Assembly (NCBI GenBank): GCA_016713365.1
Contig: JADJPG010000071.1
Coordinates: 1 to 26,712 of the forward strand
From: Verrucomicrobiota bacterium
GTDB taxonomy: Bacteria > Verrucomicrobiota > Verrucomicrobiia > Limisphaerales > JADJPG01
Reading direction: 5' to 3'
Length of the DNA: 26,712 nt
The position numbers and the translations under genes were made by a program. The stretch's first letter is position 1. The number at the start of each line of letters is the position of its first letter. Shown piece by piece: positions 1 to 10,135 of the stretch. The notes under the pieces were generated by a model. That model was not told the origin of the DNA. It worked only from the letters and a program-made list of their open reading frames with translations, and did no database searches.

Positions 1-1608
1 GCTCTGCGCCAGCACCGGCAGCAACGCGTGGCAGCGGGCGTCAACCAGCTGGAAACCGCGGTTCGACCGAAGGCGGACGGGCGGGTGCTCGTCGATCTGC
101 GAGCCGGAGTGACTCAAGATTTACTATCCTTCGTGGAGGGAGGTGGCGGGACAATCGTGAACCAGCATCCGCGCTTCGAAGCCATTCGCGCGTTGGTTCC
201 GTTCGAACTGATCGAAACCCTCGCCAGCCGCCCTGAAGTTCGCAACATCCGCCCGGCCGACGAGGCGAGAAACAACGTCGGCCCGATTACTTCGCAAGGA
301 GACACGACTCACCAGGCATCGGTCGCGCGCAACACTTTGGTCGTCGACGGTTCTGGAGTAAAAATCGGTGTCTTGTCCGACAGCGTCGATTACCTCGCGA
401 GTTCCCAGGCGGCCGGCGAACTGCCTCCGGTAACCGTTCTCCCTGGGCGTGCTGGATTAGGTTCAGGTGAAGGCACCGCGATGCTGGAGATCGTTCACGA
501 CATCGCCCCAGGAGCGGAATTGTATTTCAGCACAGCCTTTCAAGGTGTGGCTGCCTTCGCCCAGAGCATTCTTGATCTTCATGCGGCGGGCTGCCGGATC
601 ATCGTCGATGACATCACATATTTTTCGGAATCCCCTTTCCAAGATGGACCCATCTCGCGAGCCGTGAACGAGGTTTCCGCGGCCGGCACATTGTATTTTT
701 CATCCGCCGGGAATTCCGGGAACTTTAGCGATGGCACCTCGTCCACCTGGGAGGGCGATTTCCGTGATGGCGGACCGGCAACGTTGGGGCGAGGGGGACG
801 TCTGCATGACTTCGGTGGAAGCACGTTGAACACTCTCAACTTCGGCAGCTCTCCGCGGGTCGATCTGTTTTGGGCCGATCCGTTGGGGCAATCCACCAAC
901 GACTACGACGTTTATCTCGTCGCAGCCAACGGCACCGTCATCGCCAGCTCCTCCAATGTGCAGGATGGCGACGACGATCCCTACGAATCGATTTCCCCGA
1001 CCACCCCGGCGCCAGCACGTCATCGTCAAAACGGCCCCGGGGCCGCCCGCTATCTACCTGAGCGGCGGGCGCTCACTTTCGACTGCACGCCAGGCGCAAC
1101 TCGGGGCCACAATGCCTCGGGCGCGTCCAACGCGTTCTGCGTCGCCGCAACCTGGGTCCGATCGCCCTCAGTACCGTTCACCGGCGGTAATGCCAACCCC
1201 GTGGAGACTTTCAGCTCCGACGGACCACGACGGATGTTTTACCAGTCGGACGGAACACCGATCACTCCGGGCAATTTCTCGGCTACTGGCGGAGTAAATT
1301 TGCAAAAGCCAGATCTCACCGCAGCTGATGGCGTGGCGACTTCGGTTCCGGGATTCGAATCGTTCTTCGGCACTCGGCTTCAGCGCCTCATGCCGCAGCG
1401 ATCGCGGCGTTACTGCTCTCTTACAATCCTGCGATGTCGCCAGCGGAGGTGCGCCTCGCCATGGAGTCCACCGCACTCGACATTGAAGCGCAGGCGTCGA
1501 TCGAGATTCCGGCGCGGGCATCGTGATGGCGCTCGCGGCGTTGCAGGCTCCGGCGGTTCCCGTCCCACGTCTGGTCTTCGACTCATCCTCCCTCAGCGGC
1601 GGAAATGA
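1..1608 (+). CDS. S8/S53-like secreted serine peptidase domain, 5'-partial and frameshifted; N-terminal part of the giant protein
   Basis: The frame is open from base 1 and no signal peptide is seen, so the true start lies upstream; a GTG at 28 is only the first available start. The first ~90 residues look like an inhibitor-type propeptide. The peptidase core follows: Asp in GVLSDS (codon 379-381), Glu in GEGTAMLE (codon 469-471) where subtilisins have the His of HGT, and the oxyanion Asn in SSAGNSG (codon 712-714). The nucleophile loop appears only after restoring one base near 1374, giving GTSASAPH. A D-E-S set is sedolisin-like. Frame jumps fit single missing bases near 995-998, 1013-1016, 1085, 1374 and 1493. 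With five bases restored, 1-10135 is one frame of 3380 codons, so this domain and the next ORF are one gene. The written frame runs to 1608, but its last ~80 codons are out of frame. Function by family: secreted endopeptidase. I am confident of the fold and less sure of the catalytic type. Confidence 0.8.
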   Translation, partial: ALRQHRQQRVAAGVNQLETAVRPKADGRVLVDLRAGVTQDLLSFVEGGGGTIVNQHPRFEAIRALVPFELIETLASRPEVRNIRPADEARNNVGPITSQGDTTHQASVARNTLVVDGSGVKIGVLSDSVDYLASSQAAGELPPVTVLPGRAGLGSGEGTAMLEIVHDIAPGAELYFSTAFQGVAAFAQSILDLHAAGCRIIVDDITYFSESPFQDGPISRAVNEVSAAGTLYFSSAGNSGNFSDGTSSTWEGDFRDGGPATLGRGGRLHDFGGSTLNTLNFGSSPRVDLFWADPLGQSTNDYDVYLVAANGTVIASSSNVQDGDDDPYESISPTTPAPARHRQNGPGAARYLPERRALTFDCTPGATRGHNASGASNAFCVAATWVRSPSVPFTGGNANPVETFSSDGPRRMFYQSDGTPITPGNFSATGGVNLQKPDLTAADGVATSVPGFESFFGTRLQRLMPQRSRRYCSLTILRCRQRRCASPWSPPHSTLKRRRRSRFRRGHRDGARGVAGSGGSRPTSGLRLILPQRRK

Positions 1609-4600
1609 AAACGGCACCATCGACATCAACGAATGTGGCGAGCTCGCCGTGGTATTGCGAAACCTCATCTCTCCCCTCGGCGAAACGGCGACCGGCGTGG
1701 TGGCGGAACTGCGCAGCACCACTCCAGGCGTTGTGGTGGATCCCAGTCCACAATCGTATCCCGATATTCCCGCGGCCGGCACCGGCGTCAATCTGCTGCC
1801 GTTCCGCATCAGCACGGGACCGGGTTACTCCTGTTCCACACCCGCATCCTTCTCGCTGCGAGTCACCACTGGAAACGCCGGCGAGTTCAATCTGAACTTC
1901 CAAGTGTCGTCGTCCCTGCCAGTCCCCGGCGTTGCGCAGACTTTTATCTCCACCAACGTTCCGCGTCCGATCCCAGACCTCGGCAGTGTTGATTCCACCA
2001 TTCTCGTGACAAATCTCTCCCAGCAGATTGAGAAGATTCGCGTGACCCTGCACCTGACCCACAGCTTCGACTCGGACCTCACGATCTCGTTGATTGGTCC
2101 TGACGGAACCGCCGTTGGACTCACCGCCAACAACGGCGGCAGCGGCGCCAACTACGGAATCAGCTGCACCGATCAGACCATCTTCGACGACGACGCGACA
2201 CAGCACATTGCGGGAGGTCTGGCACCTTTCAGCGGCGCATTCCGACCTGAACAACCGCTGGCGATATTCACGGGCAAGCCACCCGCAAACGCGAATGGTT
2301 TGTGGACACTGCGCATTCGCGACCTCGCCGCGGAAGACTCCGGCGTTTTGCAGTGCTGGAGTCTCGAAACAACGCCCGTCCGCTGTCTCGACGGCGGAGG
2401 CGCATGCCTCGTACCTCCGACCATCGCCAACCACCCTTCGGACGTGACCGCAACCAACGGCGGCACCGCGCAATTCATTGTTTCGGCGCAAGGCACCGAT
2501 CCCCTCCTCTACCAATGGTACTTCAACGGAACCAATGCGCTTGAAGGTGCGACCAATGCATCCCTCACCTTGGAGAATGCAGAAGCGGCTCAGGCTGGCG
2601 CTTACTCGGTCGTCGTCAGCAACCCCTACGGTTCGGCCGCCAGCACACCCGCCGTTCTCACGCTGGTCTCGCCACCGCAAATCGTTCTGCAACCCCAGGA
2701 CACGTTCACGACGAATGGGATGACCGTTCAGTTGTCCGTGTCCGCCACCGGCACCGCCCCTCTCAGCTACCAATGGTTCTTCAATGAAACGAATCTGTTG
2801 ATCGGCGCGACCAACGCCGTTCTCATCCTGACCTCCGCGTCGCCTGCGACCGCTGGCGATTACTCGGTAATTGTGAGCAATCCCTACGGCTCGGCAGCAA
2901 GTGACGACGCGAGCATCACAGTCGCCGTACCTCCATTCATCGTTCAGCAACCGCTCAGTCTCGCCGCGATAGAGGGCGGCTCCGCGATCTTTACCGTCAG
3001 CGCAGGCGGTAGTGAGCCGCTGTCCTACTACTGGTATTTCAATGAAACCAACCTTCTCTCCACGACCGCTGGCGCCACGCTCGCTTTGATAAACATCACT
3101 CCCGCGGATGCCGGCGGGTATTCCGCCATCGTCAGCAACGCCTACGGCACCATCGCCACCGTTGAGGCGGAATTAAGCGTGTCAGAAATCAATCTCGCCC
3201 CCCTGGTCTCCATCACTCAGCCAGCGGATGGATCGGTGCTCGCGCTCGACTCAGGACCAATTCCTGTGGAAGCCGCTGCATCCGATGCGGACGGAAACAT
3301 CGTCAGCGTGGACTTCGTTGCCAACGGCACCACCATCGGCCGGTCATTTTCGGCACCCTACCGAATCGAATGGACGGACGCGCCAGCCGGCACGTCCGTC
3401 ATATATGCGATCGCCGCCGATAATGAAGGCGCACGGGCTACCTCGGCAGTCGCGACCATCACCGTCGATCTCGCCAGCGGCGTGTCCCGCCTCGTCCCGG
3501 CCGGCGCTGTTTGGAAATACTTTGATCAAGGCATCGACCTCGGAACGACGTGGCGGGAGCTGGATTTCGACGACTCCTTGTGGGCGGCCGGTCCGGCTGA
3601 ACTCGGCTACGGAGACGACGACGAAGCCACGGTCGTCAGCTCCGGCCCTTCCGCCACTGAAAAGTATATCACCACCTATTTCCGCCGGACCTTCGTCCTC
3701 ACAGATTCGGCTTCATTTACCAATCTCGAACTGCGGCTTCTCCGGGACGACGGAGCGATCGTTTACTTCAACGGCGTGGAAATCGCCCGTGACAATCTGC
3801 CTGAAGGCGAAACGACCTTCGCCACACTTGCGCTCAGCGCCGTGGGTGGAAACGACGAGCAAAGCTTTCAAACCAACTCGGTGAACCCTGGACTTCTGCT
3901 CAGTGGAACCAACCTCATCACCGTCGAGATCCACCAATCGGGACCGGCCAGCAGCGACCTGAGTTTCGACTTGGAACTGGTGGGGCAACGTTCCTTCGCA
4001 CCTTCGATTCTCACTCACCCGGAAGGCCAGACCGTTGCGGAAGGATCGCCCATTACGTTTTCCGCCAGCGTAACTGGAGCAAAACCATTGAGCCATCAAT
4101 GGACGTTCAATCTTACCAATGCCATTCCGGATGCGACGAACCTCACACTCACACTCGCCGCGGCGACTCCGGACGACTCCGGCATCTACACCTTGGTCTC
4201 GTCCAACGCCTTCGGAATCGCCACCAGCTCAAATGCGCTGTTGACTGTCATCGAGTTCAACGATCCGCCGACGGTGACGCTCGACACACCCACCAACGGA
4301 GCCACCTTCCCGCTCAGTGGCAGCACGATTCTACTCTCGGCAACGGCAGAGGACGCGGACGGTTCGATCGATCGCGTGGAATTCTATTCGGACGGCATCC
4401 TGTTGAACGCTGACCATGTGGCACCGTTCAGCTTTGAATGGATCGACGCCCCGCTAGGTTCTCGCCAACTCAGCGCCGTCGCCTTCGATGCGGAAGGCGG
4501 TGCCTCCACGTCCGCCGTCGCCCAGATCACCATCGAATTCTCCACCAACACCGCGCAACTGGTGAGCACCGGCGCAGTCTGGAAGTATCTCGATTCCGGC

Positions 4601-7600
4601 CTGGACCAAGGAACCGCGTGGAGAACCTACGCCTTCGACGACTTAGCGTGGTCCAACGGTCCGGCTCAACTCGGCTACGGCGACGGGGATGAGGCGACGA
4701 TTGTCAGCTTCGGCCCCTCCCCCACGGAGAAGTTTCCTACCACCTACTTCAGACGCTCCTTTGTTCTAACCGATGCGGCGGGATTCACCAACGCGGTCAT
4801 TCGCCTCCTGCGCGACGACGGCGCGGTGGTTTACCTGAATGAGGTTGAGATCTTCCGGAGCAACCTGCCCGCTGGCGAGATCACATTCGGCACGTTTGCC
4901 AGTGCCGTCGTTTCGGGCGCCGCAGAGTCTACGTTCATCTCGGCAACAATCGATTCTTCTCTTCTTCGCAATGGGACAAACTTGATCGCAGTGGAGCTGC
5001 ATCAATCCGACGCCGGAAGCAGCGACATCAGCTTCGATCTGGAACTGCGCGCGGAACGATTGCTGAGCCCGTTGATTCTCGCTCAGCCAATCGGCCAGTC
5101 GATTAACCGCAACGGAACTGCGACCTTCAGCGTCACCGCGTTCGGAACGTCCCCACTGAACTACCAATGGTATTTCAACGAGACGAATGTGCTGCCGACC
5201 GCCACCAACAGCGTCTTGGAAATCGACAACGCACAGCCTGCCGCAGCGGGGACTTACCTGGTCGTCGTGAGCAACCCGCTCGGCTCCATCGCGAGCGAGT
5301 CAGCCGTTTTGACAGTATTAGACACCAACCAGCCTCCCGCTGTGGCGTTAATCACTCCGCCGTCGAACTCAGTCTTCTTCGCAGACGCCGGGCCCATTCT
5401 GCTCGAAGCCGCGGCGACAGACGCCGACGGGATCGTCAGCCAGGTCGAGTTCTTCGCGGGTGGAACCTCACTGGGAATCTCCACCGTTCCACCGTTTAGC
5501 GCTGTCTGGTTGGATGCACCACTCGGGACAAATAACCTGTGGGCCATCGCCAAGGACGAACTAGGAGCCGCCAGCACTTCGGCGGTCGCACAAGTCACCA
5601 TCCGCTTCGCCACCAACACAGCTCACCTCGTTTCGACCGGGGCGGTCTGGAAGTATCTGGATACCGGTTCGGACCAAGGAACGGCGTGGCGCTCGATCGA
5701 CTTCAACGACAGCAGCTGGGCCACCGGCGCCGCTGAGCTGGGCTACGGCGATGCTGGCGATGGTCGTCCCGAGACAACCACGATCGGCTTTGGTCCAGAC
5801 GCCGGGAACAAATACATCACCACGTATTTTCGCAGGGAGTTCATCCTGACGGAGCCGGACTCCTTCACGAACCTGCAGATGTACCTTCTCCGCGATGACG
5901 GAGCCGTGGTTTATTTGAACGGAGCCGAGGTCTTGCGGAGCAATCTGCCTCAAGGAGACATTTCGTTTACAACTGGCGCGCTGACCGCGATCGGCGGGAC
6001 CAACGAATCGCAATTCATCACGAGCCAGATCGATCCCGCATTGTTGCGGTCCGGGGCGAACGTAATCGCCGTCGAGATTCATCAAAACAACGGAACGAGC
6101 TCGGACATCAGTTTTGACTTCGCGTTGGACGGTCAGCGTGCTTTTCGACCGACATTTGTCAGCACGCCGGCGGACGCCATCGCCTACCCCGGCAATAGCG
6201 TGAGCTTCTCCGCCTCGGCGGAAGGCACCGCTCCCCTCGCCTACCAATGGTCCTTCAATGGTGAACCTCTGACCGGCCAGACCAACCCAGCCATCCAGCT
6301 GAACTCGGTGACGCTGGCGAACGAAGGTTCCTACCAGGTCATCGTCAGCAACGCGTTCGGCGCGGTGACCAGCCAAAGTGCTTCTCTGACCATCAACCTG
6401 TCCAATAATCCGCCCGCCATCGCGATTACTTCCCCAGCCAGTGGATCGATCTTCCCGTTGAATTCCACTCTTCAAATCGGAGCTTCCGCATCGGACCTAG
6501 AGGGCGCCATTTCCTCCGTGACCTTCTATGCAAATGGAACGCTGCTTGGAACGTCGATTGTTCCCCCGTTCGCTGTCGAGTGGCTGGACGCTCCGTTGGG
6601 AAGTCATGTTCTTCAAGCGGTCGCCATGGACATGCAGGGCGGGAGCTCCACTTCGCAAGTCGTGACGATCACCGTCAACTTCGCGTCCAATCCTGCCCGA
6701 TTGGTTTCGGCTGGCGCGGTCTGGAATTACCTTGATACCGGAGTGGATCAAGGAACCAATTGGATCAACTTGGAGTTCGACGATTCCGCGTGGGCGCGCG
6801 GTCCCGCCGAACTGGGTTACGGTGACACCGCCGTCGGACGTCCAGAGGCAACCGTCGTTGGGTTCGGCCCCAACGCGAACGCCAAATATCCCACAACCTA
6901 TTTTCGGAAGCCGTTTGTGCTGACGGACGCCAACGCCTTCACAAACCTCGCCGTGCGACTGCTGCGGGACGACGGCGCTGTAGTTTATCTGAATGGCACC
7001 GAAGTGTTCCGCAGCAACATGCCCACGGGGACGATCTCATTCAGCACCTTCACCTCCGGAACCATTCCCAGCGCGGACGAGACGAATTATTTCGTCAGCA
7101 ATCTGGCCCAGAACCTCCTGCGGAATGGCACCAACGTGATCGCCGTCGAAGTTCATCAGGCCAACGCGACAAGCTCGGACCTTAGCTTCGATCTGGAACT
7201 GATCGCGGAACGCGGAGCGCCGCCGTTCATCGTCAATCAACCCGCAAGCATCACCGTTTCAAATGGAGCCACCGCTGTGTTTACCGTCGTCGCCAGCGGC
7301 ACAACACCGATTGCCTACCAATGGTATCGCGACCAGACCAACCTGTTGTCCGGCGCAACAAATGCCACGCTGGTGATACAACCGGCGACCGTTTTGCAGG
7401 CTGGCGCTTACTCCGTCGACGTGGCAAATGCCCTCGGAAAATTACGCTCGTCCGAGGCCCTGCTGACCATCGACGGCGGCGGCAACCTTCCCCCGCTCGT
7501 CAGCCTCTTATCACCGACCAACGGAGCACGCTTCGATGACGGCGATCCCGTCACGCTCCAGGCAGTCGCCAGCGATGCAGACGGGTCCGTCGTCTCCCTT

Positions 7601-10135
7601 GCATTTTATGCTGACGGTTTGCTCATTGGCGAAGTTCCGTCGACCCCTTACGAACAAGTATGGACCAATGCGTCGGTTGGGCCCCACGCCATCTGGGCGG
7701 TGGCGACAGATGCGGAAGGTGCGGCAACTATCACAGCTGTTGCGAACATTAGCGTAAACTCGCGATCAAGCGGGCCAGTCTCGCTCGTGTCGACCGGCGC
7801 GACCTGGAAGTATCTCGATGACGGCACCGATCAAGGAACGCTCTGGCGAGATCTCGCGTTCGACGACAACAACTGGCCAAGCGGCCCGGCGGAACTGGGA
7901 TACGGTGACGAAACGCAGGCCCGGCCCGAAGCGACGGTGATCCGCTTTGGAGACAACCCTCAGTTCAAGCATATCACCTACTACTTCCGTCATTCGTTCA
8001 TCGCATCCGCCATGGGTCCCATTGAGCAACTCCGCCTGGACCTGCTTCGAGATGATGGGGCGATCGTGTATCTCAATGGAGTGGAAGTCTTCCGCAGCAA
8101 TCTACCCGATGGCGAAGTCAACTATCTGACCACAGCCTCATCCTCCGTCTCGCAGGCCGATGAAAACCGGTACTTCTCCACGAACGTCAGCCCGGCGCTC
8201 CTGTTGGAAGAGACGAACGTGCTCGCCGTCGAAGTGCATCAAGTCAACCGCAGCAGCAGCGACCTCAGCTTTGATCTGGCCCTGGTTTCGATCACCGCCG
8301 GTCCGCCGCAAATCACCGTTCACCCGGAAAGTCTGAGCGTCACCAACCACTCCCCCGCCGAGTTCTCGGTGGCAGCGACTGGATTTGCTCCGCTGCGCTA
8401 CCAATGGTACTTCAACGCGACGAACCAGCTGATAGGTGAAACCAACGCCACCCTGTCCCTCAATCCAGTCACTACGGCACAAGCAGGCATCTATGTCGTC
8501 GAAGTGGCGAATGCGGCCGGAAAAACTTACAGCGATCCCGCGATCCTTGAGGTCATCGCACTGCCACCGAATTTGCCGCCCAGTGTGACCCTCAACACGC
8601 CGGCCGATGGTTCTACCTTCCCCGAGCAATCGATCATTCCGCTTTCGGCCACCGCCAATGACATCGATGGTTCTATCTCCCGCGTCGAATTCTTCGCCGA
8701 CGGGTTGAGACTGGGCGAAGCAATCCTTCCGCCCTACGCGTTTGACTGGATTGGCGCACCGCTCGGCACACACCTGCTCCAAGCCGTTGCGTTCGACAAC
8801 GGAGGTGCCAGCAACACATCAGCGACCGTGACGATCACCGTCCTGCAGCGAGAGCCGGATCCCGCTCTTGTTACCCTGATTTCCACCGGCGCGGTCTGGA
8901 AGTATCTCGATACCGGAATTGATCCCGGCAGCGAATGGACTCTCCTTGAATTCGACGATGCCGTGTGGGGGACCGGCCAAGCGGAACTGGGCTATGGCGA
9001 CGCGGCTGAGGAACGTCCGGAAGCCACCGTGCTGAGCTTCGGCTCCGACGCCAACCAGAAGTTCCCGACTTACTACTTCCGTCATACCTTCGATGTCACG
9101 AACGCCGCCGCGGTCACAGCATTGAGTTTGCGGGTGATGCGGGATGACGGAGTGATTGTTTACCTGAACGGGACTGAAGTGTTCCGAGACAACCTTCCCG
9201 GAGGACAAATCACCTTCACCAACTTCGCCCTCAAATCCGTGGTCGACGAAGATGAATTTACGTTCCACGAAGCCACCGTGCCCGTCGGACTTCTCGTGGA
9301 AGGAACAAACGTCGTGGCGGTCGAGATCCATCAAGTCGACGCAGGCAGTTCGGACATCAGCTTTGACTTCGAATTAATCGCCAGCCGACCGGACGCGCCA
9401 ATCATTGTCACGCAGCCTTCGGATCAAACACTCGGCATCGGACAGACCGCGGAGTTCTCTGTGACCGCCAACGGAACTCTACCCATGACCTACCAGTGGT
9501 TTAAAAACTCGCTGAACGCCATACCCGGCGCCACGAATGCCACGCTGACCATCCCCAACGTTCAACTGGGCGACGAGGGAAGCTATTCGGTCGCGGTGGC
9601 AAACGTCGCCGGAACTACTCGAAGCGTGCCCGCCATCCTTCGAGTTCTAAATGCACCGACTTTCGAATCCGGACCACAGAGCGTCACCGTGCTCGCCGGA
9701 GGCTCGGCGGCGTTTAGCGCGGTGGTCTCCGGTGCTGGACAGCTTAGTTACCGGTGGTTTTACAACACCAACACCGAGTTGCCTGGTTTCAACACTCCTA
9801 CCATCATCCTGTCCGGCGTGGACCTGACCAACGCCGGTACTTACAGCGTCACCGTTTCGAACCTGGCCGGCTCGGCATCCAGTCCTCCAGCAGTGCTCCG
9901 CGTCTTGGTGCCGTCGCAGATCATCCAGATTTCACAAACCGACGGGATTACTTCCCTCTATTTCGACACAGTGCCCGGCCTGCGATATACCGTCGACTTC
10001 AAGAATGATCTAAACCTGCCGGCGTGGAGTCTCCTGCCAGGAGCGGTGAAGTTGAACGGTACCGGGAACGCGATCATGGTTCAAGACCCGGGGCCAGTTT
10101 TCGCAACCCGCTTTTACCGGATCCGAATCGAGTAA
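1523..10135 (+). CDS. Giant secreted multidomain protein: P-domain, ten Ig-like domains and six tandem jelly-roll modules
   Basis: This is an uninterrupted 2870-codon frame. The GTG at 1523 is an artefact of the frameshift at ~1493: its first codons complete the peptidase domain, so the real protein exceeds 3379 residues. Order after the peptidase: a P-domain (proprotein-convertase type, about residues 134-285), three Ig-like domains with the YQWYFN-type core, a bacterial Ig-like (Big_7-type) domain, then a ~170-residue module beginning near VWKYxD and carrying the block RLLRDDGAIVY-NGVE. The set Ig + Big_7-type + jelly roll recurs to give six jelly rolls. Two further Ig-like domains and a ~70-residue C-terminal domain (GLRYTVDFKND... 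FYRIRIE) end the protein. The DDG-VYLNG-E block resembles sugar-binding jelly rolls of GH2/PA14 style, so carbohydrate or surface binding is inferred. No membrane anchor, sortase signal or PEP-CTERM was seen. It converges with cheB, 76 bases apart, with no convincing terminator. Confidence 0.85.
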   Translation: MMALAALQAPAVPVPRLVFDSSSLSGGNENGTIDINECGELAVVLRNLISPLGETATGVVAELRSTTPGVVVDPSPQSYPDIPAAGTGVNLLPFRISTGPGYSCSTPASFSLRVTTGNAGEFNLNFQVSSSLPVPGVAQTFISTNVPRPIPDLGSVDSTILVTNLSQQIEKIRVTLHLTHSFDSDLTISLIGPDGTAVGLTANNGGSGANYGISCTDQTIFDDDATQHIAGGLAPFSGAFRPEQPLAIFTGKPPANANGLWTLRIRDLAAEDSGVLQCWSLETTPVRCLDGGGACLVPPTIANHPSDVTATNGGTAQFIVSAQGTDPLLYQWYFNGTNALEGATNASLTLENAEAAQAGAYSVVVSNPYGSAASTPAVLTLVSPPQIVLQPQDTFTTNGMTVQLSVSATGTAPLSYQWFFNETNLLIGATNAVLILTSASPATAGDYSVIVSNPYGSAASDDASITVAVPPFIVQQPLSLAAIEGGSAIFTVSAGGSEPLSYYWYFNETNLLSTTAGATLALINITPADAGGYSAIVSNAYGTIATVEAELSVSEINLAPLVSITQPADGSVLALDSGPIPVEAAASDADGNIVSVDFVANGTTIGRSFSAPYRIEWTDAPAGTSVIYAIAADNEGARATSAVATITVDLASGVSRLVPAGAVWKYFDQGIDLGTTWRELDFDDSLWAAGPAELGYGDDDEATVVSSGPSATEKYITTYFRRTFVLTDSASFTNLELRLLRDDGAIVYFNGVEIARDNLPEGETTFATLALSAVGGNDEQSFQTNSVNPGLLLSGTNLITVEIHQSGPASSDLSFDLELVGQRSFAPSILTHPEGQTVAEGSPITFSASVTGAKPLSHQWTFNLTNAIPDATNLTLTLAAATPDDSGIYTLVSSNAFGIATSSNALLTVIEFNDPPTVTLDTPTNGATFPLSGSTILLSATAEDADGSIDRVEFYSDGILLNADHVAPFSFEWIDAPLGSRQLSAVAFDAEGGASTSAVAQITIEFSTNTAQLVSTGAVWKYLDSGLDQGTAWRTYAFDDLAWSNGPAQLGYGDGDEATIVSFGPSPTEKFPTTYFRRSFVLTDAAGFTNAVIRLLRDDGAVVYLNEVEIFRSNLPAGEITFGTFASAVVSGAAESTFISATIDSSLLRNGTNLIAVELHQSDAGSSDISFDLELRAERLLSPLILAQPIGQSINRNGTATFSVTAFGTSPLNYQWYFNETNVLPTATNSVLEIDNAQPAAAGTYLVVVSNPLGSIASESAVLTVLDTNQPPAVALITPPSNSVFFADAGPILLEAAATDADGIVSQVEFFAGGTSLGISTVPPFSAVWLDAPLGTNNLWAIAKDELGAASTSAVAQVTIRFATNTAHLVSTGAVWKYLDTGSDQGTAWRSIDFNDSSWATGAAELGYGDAGDGRPETTTIGFGPDAGNKYITTYFRREFILTEPDSFTNLQMYLLRDDGAVVYLNGAEVLRSNLPQGDISFTTGALTAIGGTNESQFITSQIDPALLRSGANVIAVEIHQNNGTSSDISFDFALDGQRAFRPTFVSTPADAIAYPGNSVSFSASAEGTAPLAYQWSFNGEPLTGQTNPAIQLNSVTLANEGSYQVIVSNAFGAVTSQSASLTINLSNNPPAIAITSPASGSIFPLNSTLQIGASASDLEGAISSVTFYANGTLLGTSIVPPFAVEWLDAPLGSHVLQAVAMDMQGGSSTSQVVTITVNFASNPARLVSAGAVWNYLDTGVDQGTNWINLEFDDSAWARGPAELGYGDTAVGRPEATVVGFGPNANAKYPTTYFRKPFVLTDANAFTNLAVRLLRDDGAVVYLNGTEVFRSNMPTGTISFSTFTSGTIPSADETNYFVSNLAQNLLRNGTNVIAVEVHQANATSSDLSFDLELIAERGAPPFIVNQPASITVSNGATAVFTVVASGTTPIAYQWYRDQTNLLSGATNATLVIQPATVLQAGAYSVDVANALGKLRSSEALLTIDGGGNLPPLVSLLSPTNGARFDDGDPVTLQAVASDADGSVVSLAFYADGLLIGEVPSTPYEQVWTNASVGPHAIWAVATDAEGAATITAVANISVNSRSSGPVSLVSTGATWKYLDDGTDQGTLWRDLAFDDNNWPSGPAELGYGDETQARPEATVIRFGDNPQFKHITYYFRHSFIASAMGPIEQLRLDLLRDDGAIVYLNGVEVFRSNLPDGEVNYLTTASSSVSQADENRYFSTNVSPALLLEETNVLAVEVHQVNRSSSDLSFDLALVSITAGPPQITVHPESLSVTNHSPAEFSVAATGFAPLRYQWYFNATNQLIGETNATLSLNPVTTAQAGIYVVEVANAAGKTYSDPAILEVIALPPNLPPSVTLNTPADGSTFPEQSIIPLSATANDIDGSISRVEFFADGLRLGEAILPPYAFDWIGAPLGTHLLQAVAFDNGGASNTSATVTITVLQREPDPALVTLISTGAVWKYLDTGIDPGSEWTLLEFDDAVWGTGQAELGYGDAAEERPEATVLSFGSDANQKFPTYYFRHTFDVTNAAAVTALSLRVMRDDGVIVYLNGTEVFRDNLPGGQITFTNFALKSVVDEDEFTFHEATVPVGLLVEGTNVVAVEIHQVDAGSSDISFDFELIASRPDAPIIVTQPSDQTLGIGQTAEFSVTANGTLPMTYQWFKNSLNAIPGATNATLTIPNVQLGDEGSYSVAVANVAGTTRSVPAILRVLNAPTFESGPQSVTVLAGGSAAFSAVVSGAGQLSYRWFYNTNTELPGFNTPTIILSGVDLTNAGTYSVTVSNLAGSASSPPAVLRVLVPSQIIQISQTDGITSLYFDTVPGLRYTVDFKNDLNLPAWSLLPGAVKLNGTGNAIMVQDPGPVFATRFYRIRIE
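3484..9384 (+). repeat. Six tandem copies of a ~1.07-1.09 kb coding unit
   Basis: The Trp codon of the conserved VWKY/VWNY/TWKY motif lies at 3512, 4580, 5648, 6722, 7805 and 8897, all in the same frame. The periods are 1068, 1068, 1074, 1083 and 1092 bases. Each unit is one jelly-roll module (about 510 bases), one Ig-like domain (about 255) and one Big_7-type domain (about 280); the last copy is followed by two Ig-like domains instead. Approximate jelly-roll spans: 3484-3996, 4555-5058, 5620-6135, 6694-7209, 7780-8292, 8869-9384. Copies are similar at protein level but visibly diverged in DNA, so this is an old internal amplification and not an assembly repeat. Confidence 0.9.

Noticed and set aside
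1583..2950. 455-codon minus-strand ORF opposite the P-domain and first Ig-like domains
   Set aside because: The plus strand encodes recognisable domains throughout; the antisense protein has no domain, signal or start support.
3484..9384. Tandem repeats as a CRISPR array or assembly collapse
   Set aside because: Units are ~1.07 kb, in frame, diverged from each other and encode clear protein domains.
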